From NCBI GenBank assembly GCA_938016235.1, contig CALLPU010000502.1:1-5819 (forward strand): 5,819 nucleotides of DNA, given 5' to 3'. The notes beneath the pieces are model-generated. The model made no database searches. It was not told the origin of the DNA and was given only the letters and a program-made list of their open reading frames with translations. The stretch is from an uncultured Granulosicoccus sp. Its GTDB lineage: Bacteria; Pseudomonadota; Gammaproteobacteria; Granulosicoccales; Granulosicoccaceae. Positions 1 through 5,819 of the stretch are shown piece by piece (position 1 is the stretch's first letter; each line of letters opens with the position of its first letter). A program made the position numbers and the translations under genes.

Positions 1-315
1 CAACAGGAGCTGGATCAGTGGCGAGCCACCGGCCAGTTCAATATCTCCACCGATGAACCGGAGCCTGCGGAAGTCACTGCGGATTGGCCGGACGAGTGTG
101 TGGTGATAGAGAGCCCGGTGTCTGGCAGTCTTTGGAAATGCATCGTCAGTAACGGTGAACGCGTGTCTACCGGCCAGACGCTGATGATCCTGGAGTCGAT
201 GAAGATGGAGATCAATGTTGCGGCCACAGCGGATCTGTGTGTGCGTAGAATTCTGTTTGAAGCGGGAGAGCGCGTGAGCGCCGGACAACCGTTAATCGTG
301 CTGGATACACTGTGA
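1..315 (+). CDS. Urea carboxylase, C-terminal biotin carrier domain (5' truncated by window)
   Basis: Frame 1 is open from the left edge to the TGA at 313-315 and gives the last 104 residues of a larger protein. Residues from about 34 onward form a biotinyl carrier (BCCP-like) domain: an IESPVSG strand, then the biotinylation motif ESMKME with the acceptor lysine at codon 202-204, about 36 residues from the C-terminus, and a closing GERVSAGQPL repeat of the barrel. This is the usual position and spacing for the swinging arm of biotin carboxylases, which carries carboxylate from the biotin carboxylase site to the acceptor. The domain alone does not identify the substrate. The call of urea carboxylase (urea + HCO3- + ATP to allophanate, cytoplasmic) rests on the allophanate hydrolase gene 9 nt downstream. 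The preceding QQELDQWRATGQ segment also fits the end of the urea carboxylase core. Pyruvate or acyl-CoA carboxylase is possible but unlikely here. Confidence 0.88.
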   Translation, partial: QQELDQWRATGQFNISTDEPEPAEVTADWPDECVVIESPVSGSLWKCIVSNGERVSTGQTLMILESMKMEINVAATADLCVRRILFEAGERVSAGQPLIVLDTL

Positions 316-324
316 GAGCCCCAA

Positions 325-2130
325 ATGAGTAAACCGATGGACATGACCCTGGCGGGTATTCGTGCGCAATATCAGCACGGCACGACGCCTGCCGAGCTGA
401 TGGCAACCTTGCGGCAACGAGCTGGCGAGTGCAGTGATCACAACCTCTGGATACACCTGTTAAGTGAGCAAGAGGTACAGCCATTTATCGATGCGCTGGA
501 GAAGCTTGATCCAGATTCGTCACCCCTGTGGGGAATTCCGTTTGTATTGAAGGACAACATCGACCTGGCCGGCATTCCCACCACGGCAGGGTGTGAGGCG
601 TTTTCCTACACACCAACCGCCTCGGCGTTCGTGGTTCAGCAGCTGCTCGATGCCGGTGCGTTGCCGGTGGGTAAGGCCAATCTGGACCAGTTTGCAACCG
701 GGCTTAACGGGACACGATCACCGGCGGGGCCGTGTCGCAACAGTTTTGATCCTGAACTGGTCAGTGGCGGTTCGAGTTCGGGTTCGGCTGTAACTGTTGC
801 ACTGGGGCTGGCCAGCTTCAGCCTGGGAACCGACACCGCAGGTTCCGGACGCATACCCGCGTGTTTCAATAATCTTGTGGGCGTTAAACCGACGCGAGGT
901 TTACTGTCAGCCAGCGGTGTGGTGCCAGCGTGTCGAAGTCTGGATTGTGTCAGTATCTTCGCATTGCACGCGGATGATGCCAATACGGTTCTGTCGGTTG
1001 CAGAAGGCTACGATCAAACCGACGGGTATAGCCGTTCCAACCCGTTCCCGAATCAGTCTCGCCACTACGGCGTTCACCGTGGCCCATTGAAGCTTGGCGT
1101 CATCCCGGAAGAACAACTCAAGTTCTTTGGAGACGATGCCTATCAAAAGGCTTATCTGAATACGCTGGCTATTCTCAAGGCAGATAGTATAGAACTGGTT
1201 GAAATTGACTACACGCCTTTCGATGAAGTGGCTCGCTTGCTCTACGAAGGCCCCTGGGTGGCAGAGCGATACGTGGCAACATTGCCCTTGATTGACGAAC
1301 AGCCAGAGGCGGTATTCCCGGTGGTGCGGGATATCATTGCTGGCGGTGGCAAGCCGACTGCCGCAGCGTTGTTCAGGGCGCAATACCGGTTGCAGGAGTT
1401 AAGGCTAACGTGTGCCAGGCAGATGGAATCGCTGGATGCACTGCTGACACCCACCGCTGGTCGCTTGTTCAGCATTGAAGAAATGCTGCAAGAGCCTGTT
1501 CGTCATAACAGCGAGCTGGGCTACTACATGAATTTCATGAACCTGCTGGACATGGCGGCCGTGGCCGTACCCACAGCCTTCACAGACACCGGTTTACCTT
1601 TTGGCATTACCCTCGGCGCACCTGCGTTTACTGATCGGCAGCTGTTGGCAATCACCAACCGTATACAGACCTTGTGCGCTTTAACACTTGCGACGTCCGG
1701 GCTTTCACTGCCGGCATTGTCGCAAACGCCTGTGGCGCGACAAGACTGGATGGATGTGGTGGTTTGTGGGGCGCATCTGCAGGACATGCCTTTGAACTGG
1801 CAGCTAACAGAGCGAGGTGCACACAAAGTTCAAACTACCACTACATCGAATCACTACCGGCTATTTGCGTTAACGGATGATCCCCTGAACCGGCCTGCCC
1901 TGATCAGAGTGGAGGAGGGTGGATCCGCCATTGAAGTAGAAGTCTGGCGTTTGCCCAGTTCAGAAGTGGGCAGTTTTCTGCAAGGAGTTGCGGCGCCTTT
2001 GGGACTGGGTTCAGTCACACTGGCTGATGGCAGCAGTGCCTGCGGTTTCATAGCTGAGGGCCACGCTACGAACAACGCTGTTGATATTTCACGCCACGGT
2101 GGTTGGCGACAGTATATAGCGCAAGCCTGA
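325..2130 (+). CDS. Allophanate hydrolase
   Basis: A 601-residue cytoplasmic enzyme of the usual family length that hydrolyses allophanate to ammonia and CO2, the second step of the urea amidolyase pathway. The N-terminal part (about 1-450) is an amidase-signature domain. The Ser-cisSer-Lys triad can be read directly: K76 in FVLKDNID, S150 in SGGSSSGSA, and nucleophile S174 in GTDTAGSGR. The C-terminal part (about 475-600) is the allophanate-hydrolase-specific domain, with GAHLQDMPLNWQLTERGA near 484-501 and a later VWRLP...GSFLQG...APLGLGSV stretch. In the structurally studied yeast homologue this domain handles the second, decarboxylating half of the reaction. That extra domain separates the protein from GatA and other plain amidases. 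The ATG at 325 lies 9 nt after the carboxylase stop with only a weak GAG upstream, so translational coupling is likely. In yeast these two activities are fused; here they are separate genes. No frameshift or missing catalytic residue was seen. Confidence 0.95.
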   Translation: MSKPMDMTLAGIRAQYQHGTTPAELMATLRQRAGECSDHNLWIHLLSEQEVQPFIDALEKLDPDSSPLWGIPFVLKDNIDLAGIPTTAGCEAFSYTPTASAFVVQQLLDAGALPVGKANLDQFATGLNGTRSPAGPCRNSFDPELVSGGSSSGSAVTVALGLASFSLGTDTAGSGRIPACFNNLVGVKPTRGLLSASGVVPACRSLDCVSIFALHADDANTVLSVAEGYDQTDGYSRSNPFPNQSRHYGVHRGPLKLGVIPEEQLKFFGDDAYQKAYLNTLAILKADSIELVEIDYTPFDEVARLLYEGPWVAERYVATLPLIDEQPEAVFPVVRDIIAGGGKPTAAALFRAQYRLQELRLTCARQMESLDALLTPTAGRLFSIEEMLQEPVRHNSELGYYMNFMNLLDMAAVAVPTAFTDTGLPFGITLGAPAFTDRQLLAITNRIQTLCALTLATSGLSLPALSQTPVARQDWMDVVVCGAHLQDMPLNWQLTERGAHKVQTTTTSNHYRLFALTDDPLNRPALIRVEEGGSAIEVEVWRLPSSEVGSFLQGVAAPLGLGSVTLADGSSACGFIAEGHATNNAVDISRHGGWRQYIAQA

Positions 2131-2249
2131 CCCCTTTTTAATTGCCAGCTTGGAGAGTGTGATGGTTGCGCTGCTCGCCATTCTGTCGGGCTGATCGCCA
2201 CATTAGCCATCGGGGCAGCAGAGAACTTGCTCGCGCGGACTCCCGGCTC
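2131..2249. other. Intergenic gap between converging genes
   Basis: This stretch lies between the stop of allophanate hydrolase and the stop of the converging minus-strand gene. A short CCCCTTTTT run follows the first stop, but I find no stem directly before it, so no intrinsic terminator can be called for either gene. A GGAG at 2152-2155, 6 nt before an ATG at 2162, opens only a 10-codon hydrophobic reading frame (see findings). Confidence 0.5.
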
Positions 2250-2555
2250 CTACCTCATTAATTCACCGGGGCTGAACAGCAGGCCACGCTCGCTGAGGCT
2301 CTTGCGCCTCTGCGAGCGCTGGCAGGCATCGCCAACATGGCCCATGACGGCCGGATTGCCTGCATAGCCCCAGGCACCGGACTGCATGTTCAGCCAGTAC
2401 GCGCCATCAGGAATGGGTGCGCAGGCAACCTGTTCCAGCTGTCTGATTTGCGCTGCGTTCAACAGTGTGCCGTTGATGATGACCGAGCGCTGTGCGAAAA
2501 CACCGGTAGCCAGGGTGCACAGCATGAACGCGAAGGTGGCTCGTCTGAAAGTCAT
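2250..2555 (-). CDS. Small predicted secreted protein with YW...SGAWGY motif
   Basis: A protein of about 101 residues when started at the ATG at 2553-2555. In-frame ATGs at 2565-2567 and 2613-2615 would add 4 or 20 residues, but none of the three has a clear Shine-Dalgarno. The 2555 start was chosen because it opens directly on a signal peptide: MTFRR, then a hydrophobic core, ending GVFA before Q22. The mature part reads as a short exported domain: VIINGT at about 26-30, a helix-like LLNAAQIRQLEQ segment, then IPDGAYWLN and SGAWGY (about 48-64). The pattern N-G-x-x-L...Q...L...P-x-G-x-Y-W...SGxWG recurs in small uncharacterised exported proteins of Gram-negative bacteria. Two cysteines of the mature chain (about 45 and 78) could form a disulfide in the periplasm. 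The tail after the second cysteine is basic and is encoded by an inverted repeat. No function can be assigned. It is a lone gene, convergent with allophanate hydrolase and divergent from the transporter operon. Confidence 0.68.
   Translation of the reverse strand: MTFRRATFAFMLCTLATGVFAQRSVIINGTLLNAAQIRQLEQVACAPIPDGAYWLNMQSGAWGYAGNPAVMGHVGDACQRSQRRKSLSERGLLFSPGELMR
2287..2318. repeat. Inverted repeat inside the 3' end of the small secreted-protein gene
   Basis: Left arm CGCTCGCTGAGGC (2287-2299) pairs with right arm GCCTCTGCGAGCG (2306-2318). The stems are 13 nt with a single mismatch (T2294/T2311) and the loop is 6 nt (TCTTGC). It is not followed by a T run on either strand, so it is not a standard intrinsic terminator. 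It encodes the basic RSQRRKSLSER tail of the minus-strand protein. Confidence 0.75.
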
Positions 2556-2562
2556 GGGGCTG

Positions 2563-2592
2563 AGCATAGAGCGCCATCTGCGAGGCCTGCAA
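2563..2592 (-). promoter_or_regulatory. Weak candidate sigma70 promoter for the small secreted-protein gene
   Basis: Read on the minus strand, TTGCAG (2592-2587) lies 18 bp before TATGCT (2568-2563), each matching four of six consensus bases. The -10 would sit only 7 nt before the ATG at 2555, giving an essentially leaderless transcript. That would fit the absence of a Shine-Dalgarno, but the match is weak and could be chance. Confidence 0.2.
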
Positions 2593-2686
2593 CTAGTCAA
2601 ATGCACAGCATCCATTGCTGTTGCCGGGCCGTCGAAAGCGATACTATTTATGCGAATCTTGGTAGTTTCTTGCGTTGTTCCATGTT

Positions 2687-2702
2687 ACGTTACCGATAAC
2701 GT
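2687..2702. promoter_or_regulatory. Palindromic operator, LacI/GalR-family style
   Basis: ACGTTACCGATAACGT is a 16-bp palindrome with seven of eight base pairs symmetric (only C2693/A2696 breaks it) and a central CG. Even-length palindromes with a central CG and GTTA/TAAC half-sites are typical binding sites for LacI/GalR-family regulators of sugar uptake. It lies 36 bp upstream of the ATPase start codon, in the leader of the ABC operon. A poor -35-like TTGCGT lies just upstream (2670-2675), which would put the operator over the -10 region and favour repression, but no convincing -10 is visible. No regulator gene is in the window, so its identity is inferred. Confidence 0.6.
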
Positions 2703-2737
2703 CGACTTTTTCATGGACACAAGGTGGCAAGATCACG

Positions 2738-3508
2738 ATGACGCAAAGCTCCGTACCGCTGATCAGCATGAGGGGAATCACCAAGCGATTTGGTGGTGTG
2801 ACTGCGCTGGAAGGCGTTGATCTCGATTTGCATGCCGGCGAAGTGCTGGCCATCGTGGGAGACAACGGTGCAGGCAAGTCCACCCTGATCAAGGTCTTGA
2901 CCGGTGTGCTAAGACCCACCGAGGGCACTATTGCCATGAACGGCGAAGCGCTGGTCATGAACAGCCACTCGGATGCCATCAGTCACGGCATCGATGCGGT
3001 CTATCAAACGCTGGCGCTGGCCGATCACCTGACACCCGCTGCCAACATGTTCCTGGGCAGTGAACTGACCCGCAATGTGCTGGGCTTTGAATTTCTGGAT
3101 AACAAACGCATGCGTTCGGAAGCCGAGCGAACGTTGCAGGAGCGGCTGGGCGTTACGTTGCGTAGCATGGATGTGCCTACCGATAGCCTCTCTGGCGGTC
3201 AGCGACAAGCCATTGCCATTGCCAGAGCGGTGTATCACTCTGATTTGAAAGTGCTGGTGATGGACGAGCCCACGGCAGCACTGGGACCTCGTGAAACGGC
3301 CCGCACCCTGAAACTGATCGAGGCCGTTCGAGAGCAGGGGCTGGGTGTGATAGTCATCTCGCACAGTCTGGATGATGTGTTTGCAGTGTCTGATCGCATA
3401 CAGATCATGCGACGGGGGCGGCGTGCTGACGTTGTCAAAACATCAGAGAGCAACAGCACGCAGGTGCTGGGCATCATGGTGGGTGCATCCACGGAACAGG
3501 CGAGCTGA
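2738..3508 (+). CDS. Sugar-type ABC importer ATP-binding protein (single nucleotide-binding domain)
   Basis: A 256-residue cytoplasmic ATPase that would power the permease encoded directly downstream. All motifs are present in order: Walker A GDNGAGKST (41-49), Q-loop Q90, signature LSGGQ (151-155), Walker B VLVMDE (172-177, catalytic E177), and H-loop H209 in ISHS. The GDNGAGKS form of Walker A and the single-domain length fit the FrcA-like branch of carbohydrate ATPases rather than the double-domain RbsA/XylG type, so two copies would act per transporter. The frame stays open upstream to 2675, but the ATG at 2738-2740 is preferred. It has AAGGTGG at 2721-2727, 10 nt upstream, and its product begins at the normal N-terminus before the ITKRFGGVTAL strand; a longer start would also translate through the operator. 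The exact substrate cannot be told from an ATPase. Confidence 0.93.
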   Translation: MTQSSVPLISMRGITKRFGGVTALEGVDLDLHAGEVLAIVGDNGAGKSTLIKVLTGVLRPTEGTIAMNGEALVMNSHSDAISHGIDAVYQTLALADHLTPAANMFLGSELTRNVLGFEFLDNKRMRSEAERTLQERLGVTLRSMDVPTDSLSGGQRQAIAIARAVYHSDLKVLVMDEPTAALGPRETARTLKLIEAVREQGLGVIVISHSLDDVFAVSDRIQIMRRGRRADVVKTSESNSTQVLGIMVGASTEQAS

Positions 3509-3510
3509 CC

Positions 3511-4635
3511 ATGAACGATACAACGGTAGAACGTGGGTTGAACGCACGCGAAAAATTGGACAAGTACCTGGCACTGCTGGGTCCCATGGCCATGATCGCT
3601 GCATTGTTGTTGCTCATGCTGATGCTGGAACCTGCGCGGTATTTTCGGGTATCCAATTTCGACATCATTTTGAAAGACGCTGCGCTGTACATGCCGATGG
3701 CGATGGCCATGACGCTGGTTATCACCACGCGCGGCATAGATTTATCCATTGGCTCTGTGGCCGCGCTGACGGCCATTATCATGGGCTATATGGTGAAGTC
3801 TTATGGTTTCCCCTGGTGGGTTGCCGTATCGATGGCTATTTCGCTGGGTGCACTGTGTGGCCTGATCAACGGGCTGATCATCACCAAGCTTCGTGTTCCG
3901 GATCTGATTGGCACGCTGGCTATGGATCTGGCTTATCGAGGATTTGCTTTGGTGTTGGCTAAAGGTGTTGTGCTGTCCCGTTTCCCCGAAGAGATCGTGG
4001 CGATCGGTCGTGGCTCCATTCCCGGCTTTCTGCCGATACCCGTGGTGATTGGTCTGGTTACCATTGTTGCGGGCTACATTATCTATACGCGCACACGATT
4101 GGGCCGATACGCCATCGCCATTGGGTCGAACCCGGAAGCTGCTGAGCTTACCGGTGTACCAGTCAATCGATACAAGGTCTATGTCTATGTGCTGATGGGG
4201 GCGATGGCCGGGCTTGCTGGCGTCATGCTTGCCGGGAAACTCAATGCCATTCAGGCAACGTCGGCACCGTTTTTCAACCTGCATGTCATTGCAGCTGTGG
4301 TGGTGGGTGGTACATCGTTGTTTGGTGGCCGAGGATCCATGATCGGCTCTCTGGCCGGGGTGCTACTGCTGGCGATGATGATCAACGCACTGGTAACACT
4401 GCGCATCGAATTCTTCTGGCAATCGGTGGCATCCGGTGCGGTGATTATCTTCTCGGTGGCGTTTTACACGTGGATTCAGATGAAGGATCGCGACGGTCAG
4501 GGCGGTTTCATGGCGGCGCTGAAAACACCTGAAAACAAACACCTCGGCCGCTTTCTGCTGATCATGGCCGTGATTATCGGCGCACTGTTCATCCTCGGCT
4601 GGCTGCTCGCCGGCGAGACTACGGCAGTGCGCTAG
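3511..4635 (+). CDS. Sugar-type ABC importer permease (RbsC/FrcC family)
   Basis: A 374-residue inner-membrane protein starting 2 nt after the ATPase stop, so the two are almost certainly co-translated. Hydrophobic segments alternate through residues 20-320. Family landmarks are RGIDLSIGS (74-82), the cytoplasmic loop GRYAIAIGSNPEAAELTGV (198-216), which in this family contacts the ATPase, and VVVGGTSLFGGRGS (263-276). These place it in the branched-chain-like permease family of ribose, fructose, xylose and AI-2 importers. It is longer than the roughly 320-340 residues usual for RbsC-type permeases. The extra comes from a charged linker (about 323-346) and an added hydrophobic helix (about 347-367, GRFLLIMAVIIG onward) at the C-terminus. 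The start is set by the neighbouring stop and the intact N-terminus, with a weak Shine-Dalgarno. The substrate is not readable from the permease. Confidence 0.93.
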   Translation: MNDTTVERGLNAREKLDKYLALLGPMAMIAALLLLMLMLEPARYFRVSNFDIILKDAALYMPMAMAMTLVITTRGIDLSIGSVAALTAIIMGYMVKSYGFPWWVAVSMAISLGALCGLINGLIITKLRVPDLIGTLAMDLAYRGFALVLAKGVVLSRFPEEIVAIGRGSIPGFLPIPVVIGLVTIVAGYIIYTRTRLGRYAIAIGSNPEAAELTGVPVNRYKVYVYVLMGAMAGLAGVMLAGKLNAIQATSAPFFNLHVIAAVVVGGTSLFGGRGSMIGSLAGVLLLAMMINALVTLRIEFFWQSVASGAVIIFSVAFYTWIQMKDRDGQGGFMAALKTPENKHLGRFLLIMAVIIGALFILGWLLAGETTAVR

Positions 4636-4660
4636 TTCATCAGCTTGAATTGTTCTTGTA

Positions 4661-4690
4661 TCACCGGCTGTTTTATCAACGGGCCGGTGA
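4661..4690. repeat. Intercistronic hairpin before the binding-protein gene
   Basis: TCACCGGC (4661-4668) and GCCGGTGA (4683-4690) are perfect 8-bp complementary arms around a 14-nt loop, 26 nt after the permease stop. No T run follows, so this does not look like a full intrinsic terminator. In ABC operons, hairpins at such gene junctions often protect or process mRNA so that the binding protein is made in excess; that role here is inference. Confidence 0.55.
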
Positions 4691-4756
4691 GTCAGGAGCG
4701 GTGCAGGTTAGTAAAGATGTAAAACCACTACAACATAGACAAGGAGAAAGCACCAC

Positions 4757-5819
4757 ATGATGAAGAAACATACACTGATCACGGCAACGGCGATGGCCGT
4801 GATGCTGGGATCATCTGCCTCAATGGCGGCAGATAAATTGCCGCTGATGGAACTGCCAGATGCCGCTGAGCGAGACTACTGGCTGCCGGAAGAAGTCAAT
4901 GTGCCGGGTACGGTTGAGATGTTGCAGGAAGTGGTCGGTTCCGCCGCTGTGCCACTGGCGGTTGAGCAGGATGGCCCTGTAAAGATTGGACTGGTTTATC
5001 CATCAGCTGATGTGTCAGATTTCTGGGCTCGTGCCTACCTTGCGTTTACCAAGCGTATGGATGAGCTGGGTATCGAGTATGAGACTACCGAATTCGCATC
5101 ACGTCAGATTGAACATTCGCTGCAAAGCACCTACACCGAACAGATACTGCAAGACGGAGACCTGTACGACTTCGTGGTGTTCGGGCCGTCGGAACTGGCT
5201 ACGCAAGCGGATAACATTGATCGACTTGCCAAGAGCGAAGACTTTACAACGTTTGTCTGGTCTTTCTTTACACCGCTGAAGCAGTTCGATGTGCAGCCGG
5301 CAGGGTGGTTTGATTTTTCATCCACATTAGGTGCCCTGAATATCTGCGAGTACATGGCGGAGCGTCTGGGTAATGATGTGATCTACGCGATGAATCGGGG
5401 TATTCCCGGAATCACGGATAACCAGCGCTCAGGCGATTTCCAGAAGTGTATTGAAGAGAAGGCCAACTGGAAACTTGCCTATGAGCACTATGGCAACTAC
5501 ACGCGTGAAGGGGGTTACGACGGTACAAACCTGATACTGCAGGCTTATCCGGAAGTCACCGTTATCCACAATGCCAATACCGCCATGTCCATGGGTTCTC
5601 TGGAGGCACTGATCGGTGCCGGGCGAGACAAGGATATCTTTTCAACTGGCTGGGGTGGTACTGGCCTGGAACTGGATGCTATCCGTCGCAAGGAACTCGA
5701 TGCCACTCCCATGCGCATGGGCGATGATGTGGGGGCGGCTGCCGCCGAAGCCATCAAGTTTCATCTGGAAGGGCGTGAAGATGAACTACCGCTGGTATTC
5801 CTGGGAAGAATTCTCGTGG
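4757..5819 (+). CDS. LuxP-like periplasmic sugar-binding protein of the ABC importer (3' truncated by window)
   Basis: The frame is open from the ATG at 4757 to the right edge, giving 354 residues, probably lacking only the last few tens. AAGGAG at 4741-4746, 10 nt upstream, favours the first of two adjacent ATGs. Residues 1-24 are a signal peptide (MMKK, hydrophobic core, SMA before A25). After a pre-domain of about 50 residues, the type I periplasmic binding fold starts at VKIGLVYP (75-82). The best resemblance I recall is Vibrio LuxP: VSDFW (86-90), an arginine in DNQRSGDF (R224), GYDGTN (253-258), TGWGGTGLELDAI (297-309) and MRMGDD (319-324) match its blocks in order. Against LuxP AI-2 contacts as I remember them, S87, W90, R224, T275, W299 and R320 seem kept, while the positions of Q77, N159 and D267 carry D85, S169 and A276. 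It probably delivers a sugar-like ligand to the upstream permease. An AI-2 receptor role is possible but unproven, and no LuxQ-like partner is visible. Confidence 0.87.
   Translation, partial: MMKKHTLITATAMAVMLGSSASMAADKLPLMELPDAAERDYWLPEEVNVPGTVEMLQEVVGSAAVPLAVEQDGPVKIGLVYPSADVSDFWARAYLAFTKRMDELGIEYETTEFASRQIEHSLQSTYTEQILQDGDLYDFVVFGPSELATQADNIDRLAKSEDFTTFVWSFFTPLKQFDVQPAGWFDFSSTLGALNICEYMAERLGNDVIYAMNRGIPGITDNQRSGDFQKCIEEKANWKLAYEHYGNYTREGGYDGTNLILQAYPEVTVIHNANTAMSMGSLEALIGAGRDKDIFSTGWGGTGLELDAIRRKELDATPMRMGDDVGAAAAEAIKFHLEGREDELPLVFLGRILV

Noticed and set aside
907..1383. 158-codon minus-strand open frame inside allophanate hydrolase
   Set aside because: It is fully antisense to an intact conserved enzyme, with no coherent motif and no plausible ribosome binding site.
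2093..2140. Possible intrinsic terminator at the end of allophanate hydrolase
   Set aside because: A CGCCA...TGGCG stem lies inside the coding end and is separated from the T run by more than 20 nt, so it does not form a stem followed directly by U residues.
2675..2737. Upstream extension of the ATPase to the GTG-type start at 2675
   Set aside because: It would add 21 residues not found at the N-terminus of this family and would place the operator in coding sequence. The ATG at 2738 has a suitable AAGGTGG upstream.
2337..2820. Two overlapping plus-strand open frames (2337-2699 and 2386-2820)
   Set aside because: They run antisense to the signal-peptide gene or across the operator and ATPase start. 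Their translations are low-complexity or Cys/His/Arg-rich without recognisable domains, and they lack ribosome binding sites.
3742..4284. 180-codon minus-strand open frame inside the permease gene
   Set aside because: It lies wholly antisense to a well-conserved permease. Its translation is rich in His, Asn, Gln and Arg, typical of a shadow frame.
4661..4690. Reading the intercistronic hairpin as a terminator ending the operon after the permease
   Set aside because: There is no following U tract. An importer without its binding protein would be incomplete, so read-through to the binding-protein gene is more plausible.

Overview
The window looks like chromosomal DNA from a Gram-negative bacterium, most likely a proteobacterium. 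The supporting signs are Sec-type signal peptides on two predicted periplasmic proteins, a periplasmic-binding-protein ABC importer, moderate GC content, compact operons, and urea degradation by the biotin-dependent urea amidolyase route. I cannot name the species from the sequence alone. No RNA gene, CRISPR array, insertion sequence or replication origin was seen.

Left part (1-2130, plus strand): the 3' end of a biotin-carrying carboxylase, called urea carboxylase because of its neighbour, is followed 9 nt later by a complete allophanate hydrolase. Together they would turn urea into allophanate (ATP and bicarbonate dependent) and then into ammonia and CO2. This route supplies nitrogen without nickel urease.

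Middle part (2131-2737): a short gap with no convincing terminator is followed by a small minus-strand gene for a predicted secreted protein of about 100 residues with a G-x-YW...SGAWGY motif. The intergenic region to its right separates it from a divergent plus-strand operon. That region carries a 16-bp near-perfect palindrome with a central CG, in the style of a LacI/GalR-family operator.

Right part (2738-5819, plus strand): an ABC importer of the ribose/fructose (CUT2) class in the order ATPase, permease, substrate-binding protein. ATPase and permease are separated by 2 nt. The binding-protein gene follows after 121 nt that contain a hairpin, has a strong ribosome binding site of its own, and runs off the right edge. 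Its protein resembles LuxP, the Vibrio AI-2 receptor, more than ordinary ribose-binding proteins. Several LuxP ligand-contact positions appear conserved and others substituted, so it may bind AI-2, a related furanose or another sugar. The likely working model is a LacI-family-controlled uptake operon for a small sugar-like molecule. The LuxP-like binding protein is the most interesting item in the window.
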